This document shows, piece after piece, positions 1 through 10,113 of a stretch of 64,000 bases of DNA (positions are counted from its first letter, which is position 1; the number at the start of each line of letters is the position of its first letter). The notes under the pieces were generated by a model. The model did not search any database, had not been told where the DNA came from, and was given only the letters and a program-made list of their open reading frames with translations. Made by a program: the position numbers and the translations under genes. Where the stretch lies: assembly GCA_003133665.1 (NCBI GenBank), contig PKYK01000030.1, positions 1 through 64,000 of the forward strand. Reading direction: 5' to 3'. This DNA is from Acidimicrobiaceae bacterium. Lineage in GTDB: Bacteria > Actinomycetota > Acidimicrobiia > Acidimicrobiales > RAAP-2.

Positions 1-2
1 CC

Positions 3-1175
3 GGATGGGCTCTTCCCGCGGTGCTCTTCGCGATCGTCGTCATGGTGATGGGACACGAGTTTGGCCACTTCATCACCGCCAAGCGCGCGGGGATGAAGGT
101 GACGGACTTCTTCGTGGGGTTTGGACCGGTGGTGTGGTCGATCACCCGGGGAGAGACGCGTTACGGCGTGCGCGCGTTCCTGCTGGGCGGCTACGTGAAG
201 GTTCCCGGAATGACCTGGACCGACGAGATCGAGCCCGCCGAGGAGCAGCGGACCTACCGGGCGGCCTCGTATCCCCGAAAGGTCCTCTTCGCCTCCGCCG
301 GTTCGCTGATGCACGTCGTGATGGCGCTGGTGCTCGCCTGGGCGTCGCTCACCTTCGTGGGCCTTCCGTCGGCGAGTCACGTCGGCATCGCCAGTTTCAC
401 GCGATGGGACGGCCAGGCGCGCAACGCCGCCCAGATCGCGGGACTGCAGGTCGGCGACCAGATCGTGTCCATCAACGGCCACGCCATCACCAACGCCGAC
501 GCGCTGGTAAAGACGGTCCACGACAGCGCCGGACGACGGTTGACGCTGGTCGTGGCGCGCCACGGACACGACGTCACGCTGCACGCCACTCCGGTCGACG
601 GGCGCACGATCAAGGTGGGCGGCGCGCCGCTGGTGCGTGGCTCGTCGCCCCAGGGCTATCTCGGCATCGGGCTCGAAGCGCTGGTCGTGCACTCGTCGCT
701 GCTCGGGGCCATCCCCACGTCGGTTGGCCAGGTGGGCTCGACCGTGACGGCGGCGTTGCACGCCTTGGTGCACGTGTTCTCGCCCGGAGAGTTCTCGAGC
801 CTCTTCCATCAGGTGGCGTCTCCTACGGCCGCGCTCAATCCGGTCGCGCAGCAGTCCCGACCCGTCTCGATCGTGGGTGTGACGCGCCTGGCCGTCCAGG
901 GGGCTCGGGCCGGCGTCGGCGTCATGCTCGAGATCTTGATGACCGTCAATATCTTCGTGGGACTGTTGAACATGCTCCCGATGCTCCCGCTCGACGGCGG
1001 CTACGTGGCGGTCGCCACCTACGAACGACTCCGCAGCCGTGGTGGGCGTCGCTACCACGCCAATATCAACCGTCTGGCACCGGTCGCGTACGCGTTCATG
1101 ACGGTGCTGTTGGTGCTCTTTGCCTGCACGCTGTACCTGGACATCGCCCACCCCATCGCCAACCCCTTCCGCTAA
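3..1175 (+). CDS. rseP: Site-2 (M50) intramembrane metalloprotease, 5' truncated
   Basis: RseP/Rip1-type intramembrane zinc protease that cleaves membrane-anchored anti-sigma factors and similar substrates. The reading frame is open to the window edge, and the zinc motif HEFGH (nt 54-68) lies only about 17 codons in, at the end of a hydrophobic helix, so the true start is probably upstream; GTG at 21 is only an internal candidate. A PDZ-like domain spans about nt 370-620 (GLQVGDQIVSINGH region). The third metal-ligand motif, N-x2-P-x2-PLDGG, is at about nt 969-1004, followed by a last membrane helix. The neighbour ispG 38 nt downstream matches the usual actinobacterial dxr-rip1-ispG order, so dxr is expected just outside the window. 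Confidence 0.9.
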   Translation, partial: GWALPAVLFAIVVMVMGHEFGHFITAKRAGMKVTDFFVGFGPVVWSITRGETRYGVRAFLLGGYVKVPGMTWTDEIEPAEEQRTYRAASYPRKVLFASAGSLMHVVMALVLAWASLTFVGLPSASHVGIASFTRWDGQARNAAQIAGLQVGDQIVSINGHAITNADALVKTVHDSAGRRLTLVVARHGHDVTLHATPVDGRTIKVGGAPLVRGSSPQGYLGIGLEALVVHSSLLGAIPTSVGQVGSTVTAALHALVHVFSPGEFSSLFHQVASPTAALNPVAQQSRPVSIVGVTRLAVQGARAGVGVMLEILMTVNIFVGLLNMLPMLPLDGGYVAVATYERLRSRGGRRYHANINRLAPVAYAFMTVLLVLFACTLYLDIAHPIANPFR

Positions 1176-1213
1176 CCGCTTCGCGGGGCCGGCGCGCAAG
1201 GCAGAATGGGGGA

Positions 1214-2443
1214 GTGGATGTCACTGCCAGTTCCCTGAGCCCCCGACGCGTCACGCGTCAGATCGCCGTCGGCGCGGTGAAGGTCGGCGGCGACGCCCCG
1301 ATCTCGGTGCAGTCGATGACGACGACCAAGACCGCGAACGTCGAAGGAACGCTCGAGCAGATCTACGCGCTCGCCGCGGCCGGTGCGGACATAGTTCGAT
1401 GTACGTGTAACGAACGCGCGGCCGCCGAAGGACTCGCCCAGATCGTGCCGCGTTCGCCGGTGCCGATCGTCGCCGACATCCACTTCCACGTGGAGATGGC
1501 CCTGGCGGCGCTCGAGGCCGGTGTGCAGGGCCTGCGGCTGAACCCCGGCAACCTGCGCAAACCCGAAGAGATCAAACTGGTGGCGAGTGAAGCGCGCGAT
1601 CGCGGCGTCCCGATCCGTATCGGGGTGAACGCCGGGAGCCTGCACCCCGACATCTACGAGAAGTTTGGCGGCGCGACGCCCGAGGCGCTCGTGGAGTCAG
1701 CACGTATCGAGCTGGCCTACTTCGAAGAGGTCGGCTTCTCGGACGTGAAGATCTCGGTCAAGGCTTCGTCGGTCGCGACGATGATCGCCGCGTACCGACT
1801 GGCCTCCGAGACGTTCGACCATCCGCTGCACCTCGGCGTGACCGAGGCGGGACCGCTGCCCGGCGGGCTCTTGAAGGGCACCGCGGGCATCGCGACCCTG
1901 CTGGCCGAAGGCATCGGCGACACGCTGCGCTACTCACTGACCGCCGACCCCGTCGAAGAGGCCACGGCCGGTCGCCAGCTGCTCGAGGCGTTGGGACTGC
2001 GCGAACGAAAGGGTCTGGACCTCATTGCCTGTCCGAGTTGCGGGCGCGCGGAGGTGGACGTGATCAAGGTCGCGACCGAAGCCCAGGCGGCGCTCTCGGA
2101 GCTCAACCTGCCGATTCAAGTCGCCGTCATGGGCTGCGTGGTCAACGGGCCCGGCGAGGCCCGCCACGCCGACCTCGGCATCGCCGCGGGCAAGAAGCGC
2201 GGGCATCTCTTCATCCAGGGCCAGATCGTGCGCGTCGTGCCCGAAGACGAGATGGTCGAGGCACTCGTCGAAGAGGCCAAGAAGATCGCCGCCGAGGGCG
2301 TGGCCGCCCGCCTCGCCGCGCGCGACCAGTCCGCCGAGGCCGAAGCCGCCGCGGACCGCGCGCTGCTGCTCGACGACCGCGGCGACGACGCGAACCACGC
2401 CAACGAGCGCATCGCGAGGATCCGCCGACGAACGCTGGGCTAG
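1214..2443 (+). CDS. ispG: 4-hydroxy-3-methylbut-2-en-1-yl diphosphate synthase (flavodoxin-type) IspG
   Basis: Fe4S4 enzyme of the non-mevalonate (MEP) isoprenoid pathway; converts MEcPP to HMBPP. 409 aa. The N-terminal TIM barrel begins with RRVTRQIAVG and GGDAPISVQSM. The cluster ligands are visible as CPSC (Cys273, Cys276) and MGC (Cys308), followed by NGPGE. GTG at 1214 is chosen because it precedes the conserved N-terminus by about 10 residues and because a -10-like CAGAAT (1202-1207) ends 6 nt before it, with no separate Shine-Dalgarno, which suggests a leaderless mRNA. The same frame is open through the preceding gene because of GC bias; that extension is not coding. Confidence 0.95.
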   Translation: MDVTASSLSPRRVTRQIAVGAVKVGGDAPISVQSMTTTKTANVEGTLEQIYALAAAGADIVRCTCNERAAAEGLAQIVPRSPVPIVADIHFHVEMALAALEAGVQGLRLNPGNLRKPEEIKLVASEARDRGVPIRIGVNAGSLHPDIYEKFGGATPEALVESARIELAYFEEVGFSDVKISVKASSVATMIAAYRLASETFDHPLHLGVTEAGPLPGGLLKGTAGIATLLAEGIGDTLRYSLTADPVEEATAGRQLLEALGLRERKGLDLIACPSCGRAEVDVIKVATEAQAALSELNLPIQVAVMGCVVNGPGEARHADLGIAAGKKRGHLFIQGQIVRVVPEDEMVEALVEEAKKIAAEGVAARLAARDQSAEAEAAADRALLLDDRGDDANHANERIARIRRRTLG

Positions 2444-2482
2444 TTCTCCTTCGCTAGGCTTCGTCAACGCATCGAAGGAGAA
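2444..2482 (+). promoter_or_regulatory. proS leader hairpin that hides the SD, with a -10 in its loop
   Basis: TTCTCCTTCG (2444-2453) and CGAAGGAGAA (2473-2482) are perfect reverse complements, and the right arm contains the proS ribosome binding site. A -10-like TAGGCT (2455-2460) lies in the 19-nt loop. Transcripts reading through from ispG could fold and hide the SD, while transcripts starting near 2467 would carry only the right arm. The base pairing is directly visible; the switch behaviour is inference. Confidence 0.5.
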
Positions 2483-2484
2483 TC

Positions 2485-3894
<1,410 letters not shown>

Positions 3895-3957
3895 GAGAGG
3901 TCCCGTTCGGCCGCGATCTGGCGTGAGAACAGGGGGGTTTGAGCGCCGCAAGTCCGA

Positions 3958-3986
3958 TTGTGACGGGGGTCTGTGACTGCTACAAT
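3958..3986 (+). promoter_or_regulatory. Sigma70-type promoter of the rimP-nusA-infB operon
   Basis: TTGTGA (3958-3963), a 17-nt spacer and TACAAT (3981-3986) form a near-consensus promoter in the 202-nt proS-rimP gap. Transcription would start near 3993, giving a leader of about 100 nt before rimP. Confidence 0.75.
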
Positions 3987-4023
3987 TGTCCCGACAGTCC
4001 GCCAAGGACGTTTGGACTCGTTT

Positions 4024-4048
4024 AAGCGCGGGCCTCGGGCCCGCGCTT
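4024..4048 (+). terminator. Terminator/attenuator-like hairpin in the rimP-nusA leader
   Basis: An 11-bp perfect GC-rich stem (4024-4034 with 4038-4048) and a 3-nt loop are followed by TCTCTTTGTCT. It lies between the rimP promoter and the rimP SD, so it would act on the operon's own leader. A site for NusA-dependent attenuation is plausible; it could instead terminate read-through from proS. Confidence 0.6.
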
Positions 4049-4096
4049 TCTCTTTGTCTGAACGGGCTGGTGACATAGAGAGAGGAGCGTGATGGT

Positions 4097-4594
4097 ATGG
4101 ATTTAGAGACCCCCCTGCGCTCCCTGCTAACTCCTCTCGGTCTCGAGTTGTACGACATGGAGCTGGTCGCCGGATCGCTCAACGTCACCGTCACCCGCGA
4201 GGGCGGGGTGGACCTCGAGGCCGTCACCAAGGCCAACCGCGTCATCGGCGAATGGTTGGATGCGAACGATCCGATACCGGGCCACTACACGCTCGACGTG
4301 TCGAGCCCGGGTCTCGAGCGTCGACTGCGCACACCGGCGCACTTCCTCTCCGCGGTGGGTGAAGTGGTGACCCTACGTGAACATCGCGACGGCGATCGGA
4401 CGCGGCGTCTCGAAGGACCGGTCGTTGCGGCCGACGAGGGCACGGTCACGATTGACGACGACGAACAAGGTCGGATCGTGGTGACGCTGTCGAACGTCGA
4501 ACGGGCACGGACGGTATTCAAGTGGGGCGCCGAAGCGAAGCCGACCCCCTCACGCGGCAAGGCCAAATCTCCATCGACGAGCAAGAAAGGCTAA
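4097..4594 (+). CDS. rimP: Ribosome maturation factor RimP
   Basis: Assembly factor for the 30S subunit (DUF150 family), 165 aa. The N-terminal alpha/beta domain carries LGLELYDMELV and the conserved DVSSPGLERRLRTPAHF signature near residues 67-83, followed by an SH3-like C-terminal barrel and a basic Ser/Lys/Pro tail. ATG 4097 is preceded by GAGAGGAG. First gene of the rimP-nusA-ylxR-infB operon; only 2 nt separate it from nusA. Confidence 0.95.
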   Translation: MDLETPLRSLLTPLGLELYDMELVAGSLNVTVTREGGVDLEAVTKANRVIGEWLDANDPIPGHYTLDVSSPGLERRLRTPAHFLSAVGEVVTLREHRDGDRTRRLEGPVVAADEGTVTIDDDEQGRIVVTLSNVERARTVFKWGAEAKPTPSRGKAKSPSTSKKG

Positions 4595-4596
4595 TC

Positions 4597-5760
4597 ATGG
4601 CGAACTTCGAATTCCTTGAAGCTCTAGGACAGATTGCCCGGGACCAGAACATCGACGAGGGCGAACTGCTCATCGCGCTGGCCAACGCACTGCTCGCCGC
4701 ATACAAGCGACGTCCGGACTCGGCCGAAGACGCCGAAGTCGAGATCAATCCCGAAACGGGTGAGATCAAGGTGTGGGGACTCGAGCTCGACCTCGAGGGG
4801 AACGTCACGCGCGAGTGGGACGCGACGCCCGAGGACTTCGGACGCATTGCCGCTCAGACGGCCAAGCAAGTGCTCATGCAGTTGATCCGCGACATCCAGC
4901 GTCGCCAGATGTACGAAGAGTTCGCGAACCGCGAGGGCGACATCGTGTCGGGAACCGTGCAGCAGAACGACAACCGCTACACCCTGCTCGACCTCGGTCG
5001 GGTCGAAGCCCTCCTGCCCCAGGCCGAACAGATCGCCTTCGAGCGTTACGAGCACGGGGCCCGGATCAAGGTGTACATCGTCGAGGTGCGCAAGACTAAC
5101 AAGGGTCCCCAGATCGTGGTCAGCCGCACGCACCCCGCGCTGGTGGCCAAGCTGTTCGAGATCGAAGTGCCCGAGATCGCCAGCGGCATCGTCGAGATCA
5201 AGGCGCTGGCGCGCGAACCCGGTCACCGCAGCAAGATCGCGGTGGCGTCCAACGACTCGATGGTCGACCCCGTCGGCGCGTGCGTGGGCGCGCGCGGATC
5301 GAGGGTTCGCAACATCACGAACGAGCTGCGCAGCGAGCGGATCGACGTCGTCCCCTACAGCGACGACCCGATTGAGTTCATCATGTCGGCGCTGCAGCCG
5401 GCTCGGGTTCGCGAGGTCCAGTTGAACGAAGAAGAGGGCATCGCCACGGTCATCGTGCACGATCAGCAACTCTCGCTCGCCATTGGCAAGGAAGGCCAGA
5501 ACGCCCGCTTGGCCGCTCGGCTGACCGGGTGGCGTATCGACATCCGCTCGGAGAACGAGGGCCTCGAGCCCGAGGTCGTGGAAGAGGCCTGGACCGACGG
5601 CAACGTGGTGGTCGACGAGACCGTGGCCCTCGCCGAAGGCGCGGACGGTCTGTCGACCGCCGTCGTCACTGAGGTGGCCATGACCCCCGAACATCACGTC
5701 GAAGAAGTCGTGACCATCGAGGAGATCGGTGACGTCGCTGTCGTGGAGGAAGAGGCATAG
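4597..5760 (+). CDS. nusA: Transcription termination/antitermination factor NusA
   Basis: RNA-polymerase-binding elongation, pausing and termination factor, 387 aa. The N-terminal RNAP-binding domain (about 1-125) is followed by an S1 domain (GDIVSGTVQQNDNRYTLLDL), then KH1 and KH2 (DPVGACVGARGSRVRNI and SLAIGKEGQNARLAARLTGW). It ends with an acidic Glu/Val-rich tail and lacks the proteobacterial C-terminal repeats. ATG 4597 gives the canonical short N-terminus (MANFEFLEALGQIA); the frame is open upstream but that part overlaps rimP. ylxR follows after 5 nt. Confidence 0.96.
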   Translation: MANFEFLEALGQIARDQNIDEGELLIALANALLAAYKRRPDSAEDAEVEINPETGEIKVWGLELDLEGNVTREWDATPEDFGRIAAQTAKQVLMQLIRDIQRRQMYEEFANREGDIVSGTVQQNDNRYTLLDLGRVEALLPQAEQIAFERYEHGARIKVYIVEVRKTNKGPQIVVSRTHPALVAKLFEIEVPEIASGIVEIKALAREPGHRSKIAVASNDSMVDPVGACVGARGSRVRNITNELRSERIDVVPYSDDPIEFIMSALQPARVREVQLNEEEGIATVIVHDQQLSLAIGKEGQNARLAARLTGWRIDIRSENEGLEPEVVEEAWTDGNVVVDETVALAEGADGLSTAVVTEVAMTPEHHVEEVVTIEEIGDVAVVEEEA

Positions 5761-5765
5761 CCCCG

Positions 5766-5999
5766 GTGCGGACCTGTGTGGTCTGTCGCGCGCGACGCGA
5801 CGACACGCTCATGGTTCGAGCGGGGCGTACCACTGACGGCCAGTGGTACGTCGGCCGGGGAACCGGTCGCGGTATTTGGTGGTGCCGGGGTTCGGACTGC
5901 GGCCAAGGTTTGCGGGTCGGACACCTTGCTCGAGCCCTGCGTTGTGCGGTGGGCGAGAGTGACGTGGCAGCATTGCGGGTGGTTCTTAACGGCCCGTAG
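5766..5999 (+). CDS. ylxR: YlxR/RnpM family RNA-binding protein
   Basis: 77-aa DUF448 protein between nusA and infB. It shows RTCVVCR at the N-terminus and GRGIWWC...C further on, matching the family's RTCxxCR and GRGxYxC patterns. Characterised homologues bind RNase P RNA and modulate its activity (RnpM). GTG 5766 starts 5 nt after the nusA stop. The position between nusA and infB is diagnostic. Confidence 0.9.
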   Translation: MRTCVVCRARRDDTLMVRAGRTTDGQWYVGRGTGRGIWWCRGSDCGQGLRVGHLARALRCAVGESDVAALRVVLNGP

Positions 6000-6002
6000 C
6001 TG

Positions 6003-6030
6003 TTGTCAACGGCGGTAATTGTGGAAGAAT
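6003..6030 (+). promoter_or_regulatory. Possible internal promoter upstream of infB
   Basis: TTGTCA (6003-6008), 16 nt, then AAGAAT (6025-6030), with the infB start about 50 nt further on. The -10 matches the consensus at four of six positions, so this is a weak call. Confidence 0.35.
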
Positions 6031-6079
6031 AGGGACTTGTGCCTGTCAGAAGTGCGGGCACATGAATTAAGGGAACGTT

Positions 6080-8848
6080 TTGGCGCTGAAGAAAATCCGG
6101 GTTCACGAGCTCTCGAAAGAGCTCGGTTTGACGAGCAAAGAGTTGCTCGAACTCGCTCAAAAACTAGGCATTGGCGCATCGAGCCCCTCGGCGTCCATCG
6201 AGGACGCCCAGGCCGACCGCATCCGTCGCCGGGCCGACGCCGAAGGACTTCGTCGCGTGGTCCAGCCCGAGGAGGCCACCAAGGCCGCCAAGGCAACCAG
6301 GGCCGTAAAGGCGACCAAGGCCGCAGCGCCCGCCGAGGCGCCCGTGGCCGTGACTGAGGCGCCGGTCGAAGCACCGACGCCATCGGTCCGGACCACCAGT
6401 ACTCCAGAAGCCGCCGCGCGGCAGGTCGAAGTCCCGGTCGCTCGTGTGGAAGCGCCGGTCCCGCCCGCACCGCTGGCGCCCGTCGCCGAAGTGCCGAACC
6501 CGAAGGTGGTGCGTAGTCGCGCCGTCCCCCCCAAGCCGGCACCAACCCGCACGGCCTCGCCCGGTGGTCCGACGACCATCCGTCCGACGCAACGTGCCGC
6601 GGCACCAGAAGGTGGTGAGGGCGGCGCTCCGTCGACTCGACCGCCACTCAGTGCCACTGGTCGCCCGATCCCGCCGCCGCCCGGTCGCCCACTCAGTGCC
6701 ACTGGTCGCCCGATCCCGCCGCCGCCCGGCGCTCGCCGCCCGATGTCTAGTACGACCGGTCGCTCGGCCGGTCCCGGAGGACCGCGTCCGATGAGTGCTC
6801 GTCCTTCGACTGGTGGCCCGCCGCGTACCGGTGGCCCGTCACGTCCCGGTGGCCCGGGTGGAGCAGGCGGAGGCTTCGGTGGTCCGAGAACCGGGGGACC
6901 GAGCACCGGTGCGCCGGCCGGTCCCGGTCGTGGTGGACCCGCCGGTCGAGGTACTGGTGGACCGCGAGGTTCCCAGCGTAAGACGACCCGTCGGCGCCGT
7001 CGCAATGTCGAAGAACTCGAGCCGACCCAGATGACCACGTGGCAGCCGAGCAACGCTCCGGTGCCCGAAGGCGAGATCATCATCGAGCGCGGTTCGACCG
7101 CCAAGGATGTCGGACCGAAGCTCAACCGCAGTGCCGCGGACATCATTCGATTCTTGTTCCTTCAGGGTGAGATAGTGACGGCGGTGCAGGGCCTCACCGA
7201 TGACATGATCGAGCTCTACGCCGCCGAAGTCGGTGCGGCCGTGCGACTCGTCGACCCGGGCGAACAGCAAGAAGCGGCGTTGTTGGCCAAGTTCTTCGAC
7301 GAGGACGACCAGGACGACGAGATTCCCGCCGTCCCGCGTCCACCGGTGGTGACCGTGATGGGTCACGTCGACCACGGCAAGACGCTGCTGCTCGACAAGA
7401 TCCGCAAGACCAACGTGGTCGCCGGTGAAGCGGGCGGCATCACCCAGCACATTGGTGCCTACCAAGTGAAGTGGAAGGGCAAGACCCTGGCCTTCCTCGA
7501 CACGCCGGGACACGAAGCCTTCACCGCCATGCGCGCGCGCGGGGCCAAAGTGACCGACATAGTGGTCCTGGTCGTGGCGGCGGATGACGGAGTGATGCCC
7601 CAGACCGTGGAGGCGATCAACCACGCCAAGGCGGCCAACGTGCCGCTGATCGTGGCCGTCAACAAGATGGACAGGGCCGACGCCAATCCTGACCGCGTGC
7701 TCCAGCAGATCAGTGATTATGGTCTGGTTCCCGAGAAGTGGGGTGGCGACACCATCTGCGTGGAGATCTCCGCGCTGCAGGGGACGGGCATCGACGAACT
7801 TCTCGAACAGGTCCTGCTGCTCGCCGAAATCGGCGAACTCACCGCTCGACCAACCGGGCGAGCGGTCGGTACCGTGCTCGAGGCAAACCTCGAAGTCGGA
7901 CGCGGACCCGTCGCTACCGTGATGGTCCAAAAGGGACTGCTCTCTGTTGGCGACCCCGTTGTGGCGGGTGCGGCGTACGGGAAGGTCAAGGCGCTGATCA
8001 ACGACCAGGGCAAGCAGATCAAGTCCGCCGGTCCTTCGACGCCGGTCCAAATCCTCGGATTCAGCGAACCGCCGTTCGCCGGTGACGAGATGCGCGTGGC
8101 GCACGACCTCGGACACGCCCGTTCGCTGGCCGAAGCCCGTGCCCAGCGTGCGCGACTCATCGGCCACCAACCGGTGGCCTCGACGAGCGGTGCTCGACTG
8201 GAAGACCTGTTCGAGCAGATTCAGCGCGGCGAGACGGCGACGCTCAACGTCGTGTTGAAGGCCGACGTGCAGGGTTCCCTCGAGGCCTGCACCGAGTCGC
8301 TGCGCAAACTCGAACGCGAAGACGTGAAGCTCGTCCTCGTGCACCGAGGCGTGGGCGGCATCACCGAGAACGACGTGCAGTTGGCCAAGGCCTCGACCGC
8401 GACGATCATCGGATTCAATGTTCGCCCCGATCGACGAAGTCGAGAGCTCGCCGAGATCGAGGGCGTGGAAGTCCGTACCTACGAGATCATCTACAAGTTG
8501 ATCGAGGAGATTGAGGCCGCCATGCTCGGTCTGCTGTCGCCGGTCTTCGAGGAGGTCGTCACCGGCGAGGCCGAAGTGCGCGAGGTGTTCCGGGTTCCCA
8601 AGATCGGGGCTATCGCCGGCTGCATCGTGCGCGATGGCGTCATCACGCGTGGCTCGAAGGTTCGTTTCTTGCGCGATGGAGCCATCATCTGGAAGGGTTC
8701 AATCACGTCGCTTCGTCGCTTCAAGGACGACGCGCGTGAGGTGCAGGCTGGCTTCGAGTGTGGCATCGGGCTTTCCGACTACCAGGACTTGAAGGAAGGC
8801 GACCTCATCGAAACCTTCGAAGAGCGCGAGATTCCCCGAACGGCCTAG
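6080..8848 (+). CDS. infB: Translation initiation factor IF-2
   Basis: GTPase that brings fMet-tRNA to the 30S subunit, 922 aa. An IF2_N helix ([20 protein letters not shown]) is followed by a long Ala/Pro/Gly/Arg-rich linker (about 60-300), then the G domain from about residue 420: GHVDHGKT (G1, near 427), DTPGHEAF (G3), NKMD (G4). Beta-barrel domains and the fMet-tRNA-binding C-terminus follow. The start is TTG 6080 with AAGGGA 6 nt upstream. The linker contains a 45-bp tandem duplication. Confidence 0.96.
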   Translation: MALKKIRVHELSKELGLTSKELLELAQKLGIGASSPSASIEDAQADRIRRRADAEGLRRVVQPEEATKAAKATRAVKATKAAAPAEAPVAVTEAPVEAPTPSVRTTSTPEAAARQVEVPVARVEAPVPPAPLAPVAEVPNPKVVRSRAVPPKPAPTRTASPGGPTTIRPTQRAAAPEGGEGGAPSTRPPLSATGRPIPPPPGRPLSATGRPIPPPPGARRPMSSTTGRSAGPGGPRPMSARPSTGGPPRTGGPSRPGGPGGAGGGFGGPRTGGPSTGAPAGPGRGGPAGRGTGGPRGSQRKTTRRRRRNVEELEPTQMTTWQPSNAPVPEGEIIIERGSTAKDVGPKLNRSAADIIRFLFLQGEIVTAVQGLTDDMIELYAAEVGAAVRLVDPGEQQEAALLAKFFDEDDQDDEIPAVPRPPVVTVMGHVDHGKTLLLDKIRKTNVVAGEAGGITQHIGAYQVKWKGKTLAFLDTPGHEAFTAMRARGAKVTDIVVLVVAADDGVMPQTVEAINHAKAANVPLIVAVNKMDRADANPDRVLQQISDYGLVPEKWGGDTICVEISALQGTGIDELLEQVLLLAEIGELTARPTGRAVGTVLEANLEVGRGPVATVMVQKGLLSVGDPVVAGAAYGKVKALINDQGKQIKSAGPSTPVQILGFSEPPFAGDEMRVAHDLGHARSLAEARAQRARLIGHQPVASTSGARLEDLFEQIQRGETATLNVVLKADVQGSLEACTESLRKLEREDVKLVLVHRGVGGITENDVQLAKASTATIIGFNVRPDRRSRELAEIEGVEVRTYEIIYKLIEEIEAAMLGLLSPVFEEVVTGEAEVREVFRVPKIGAIAGCIVRDGVITRGSKVRFLRDGAIIWKGSITSLRRFKDDAREVQAGFECGIGLSDYQDLKEGDLIETFEEREIPRTA
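6644..6729 (+). repeat. Tandem duplication (45-bp period) inside the infB linker
   Basis: Two copies (6644-6684 and 6689-6729), identical over 41 bp and 45 nt apart, encode a repeated [15 protein letters not shown]. It keeps frame and lies in the disordered linker, so it is probably a recent slippage or unequal-exchange event. Confidence 0.9.
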
Positions 8849-8851
8849 CGT

Positions 8852-9214
8852 ATGGCCCACTCACCTGGCGGTCACCACCCCTACCCCCGCTCGGCGCGGG
8901 TCAATCAGATCTTGCGAGAGGTCATCTCCGAGGAGTTGGTTCGCATCTCCGATACCGACGAGCGACTTGGTCTGTTGACCGTGACCGGGGTTGAGACGAC
9001 GCCCGACATGCGCCAAGCCATGGTCTATCTCGACTCGCTCAGTGACGAGGCGCGCGCGGTCCTCGAAGAGCGCCGCTCGCAGCTGCAGTCAGCGGTGAAC
9101 GTGCAGACGCGCCTTAAGCGCACCCCGAAGCTCTCGTTCATGGCGGACCCGGCCGTCGCCAGCGGCGAGGCGGTCGAGGAGATTCTGCGTCGTCGTAGTC
9201 ATGACGACGAGTAA
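8852..9214 (+). CDS. rbfA: Ribosome-binding factor A
   Basis: 30S maturation factor with a KH-like fold, 120 aa. It shows RSARVNQILREVISEELVRI, then VTGVETTPDMRQAMVYLDSL, and the C-terminal RTPKLSFMAD typical of RbfA. ATG 8852 is 3 nt after infB, and the 3' end overlaps truB by 14 nt, indicating translational coupling. Confidence 0.95.
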   Translation: MAHSPGGHHPYPRSARVNQILREVISEELVRISDTDERLGLLTVTGVETTPDMRQAMVYLDSLSDEARAVLEERRSQLQSAVNVQTRLKRTPKLSFMADPAVASGEAVEEILRRRSHDDE

Positions 9215-10103
9215 CGGCCTCCTCCTTCTCGACAAGGCGCAAGGTCTGACGAGCCATGACGTCGTGGCCGGTGTTCGAAAGATCCTGAACGAGCGTCGCG
9301 TCGGTCACGCGGGCACGCTGGATCCGATGGCGACCGGACTGCTGGTGCTCGCGGTGGGCCCGTCCACTCGACTCCTTCGCTTCGCACAATCCGAGGTGAA
9401 GCGCTATCGCGGCACCGTTCGTTTGGGGATCGCCACGGATTCGCTCGATGCCGACGGCGCCGTGACCGAGGAGCGGCCAGTTCCCCGGGTGAGCCAAGGT
9501 GACATGGACGGAGCAGTGTCGCGCATGATGGGCGTGCAGCTGCAGGTGCCGCCGATGGTCTCGGCGATCAAAGTGGGAGGGCAGCGCCTGCACCGACTGG
9601 CCCGTCAGGGCGTTGAGGTTAAGCGCGAAGCCCGTGAGGTCACGATCAGCTCGTTCGCGCTCACGAAGAGCGCCGATCCAGCGGTGTGGGACTTCGACGT
9701 GGAGTGCACGGTGGGGACCTACGTCCGGGTGCTGCTGAGCGATCTCGCCCAGGGGATCGGCACCGTGGGCCACTTGACGGGCCTGCGGCGGATCTCGAGC
9801 GGGAGCTTCCACGTTGACGACGCGCTCACTCTGGAACAACTAGGCACTGCGGTCGCTCGCGGCTTGACGCCACTGCGCCCACCTCGCGCCTTCGTGACCC
9901 AGCTCGAACAGGTCGTGCTGAACGATGAGACCGAGCGGCGAGTGCGAATGGGCCAGCAGGTGCGCCTGGACGAAATCGTCGAGGCCTCCGAGATCGCCGC
10001 GCTCAATGGCGGCGGCGGCCTCATCGGGATCCTGCGCCGACGCGGAGAAGGGTGGCAGCCCGAACTCGTCCTGCCCGATGAGCCTTCTCGGGCCCAGGGG
10101 TAG
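9201..10103 (+). CDS. truB: tRNA pseudouridine(55) synthase TruB
   Basis: Converts U55 of the tRNA T-loop to pseudouridine, 300 aa. The N-terminus LLLLDKAQGLTSHDVV and the catalytic-Asp motif GHAGTLDPMATGLL (about residues 36-49) are clear, as is the GTYVRVLLSDLA motif near 173. A C-terminal PUA-like segment follows. Overlaps rbfA; the ribF start follows 10 nt after the stop. Confidence 0.96.
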   Translation: MTTSNGLLLLDKAQGLTSHDVVAGVRKILNERRVGHAGTLDPMATGLLVLAVGPSTRLLRFAQSEVKRYRGTVRLGIATDSLDADGAVTEERPVPRVSQGDMDGAVSRMMGVQLQVPPMVSAIKVGGQRLHRLARQGVEVKREAREVTISSFALTKSADPAVWDFDVECTVGTYVRVLLSDLAQGIGTVGHLTGLRRISSGSFHVDDALTLEQLGTAVARGLTPLRPPRAFVTQLEQVVLNDETERRVRMGQQVRLDEIVEASEIAALNGGGGLIGILRRRGEGWQPELVLPDEPSRAQG

Positions 10104-10113
10104 GTTGACTTCA

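Noticed and set aside
5..2443. An 812-codon frame running through rseP into ispG
   Set aside because: The first 400 codons are out of frame with the clear M50 protease and are Arg/Gly-rich GC-bias translation; the real ispG starts at 1214.
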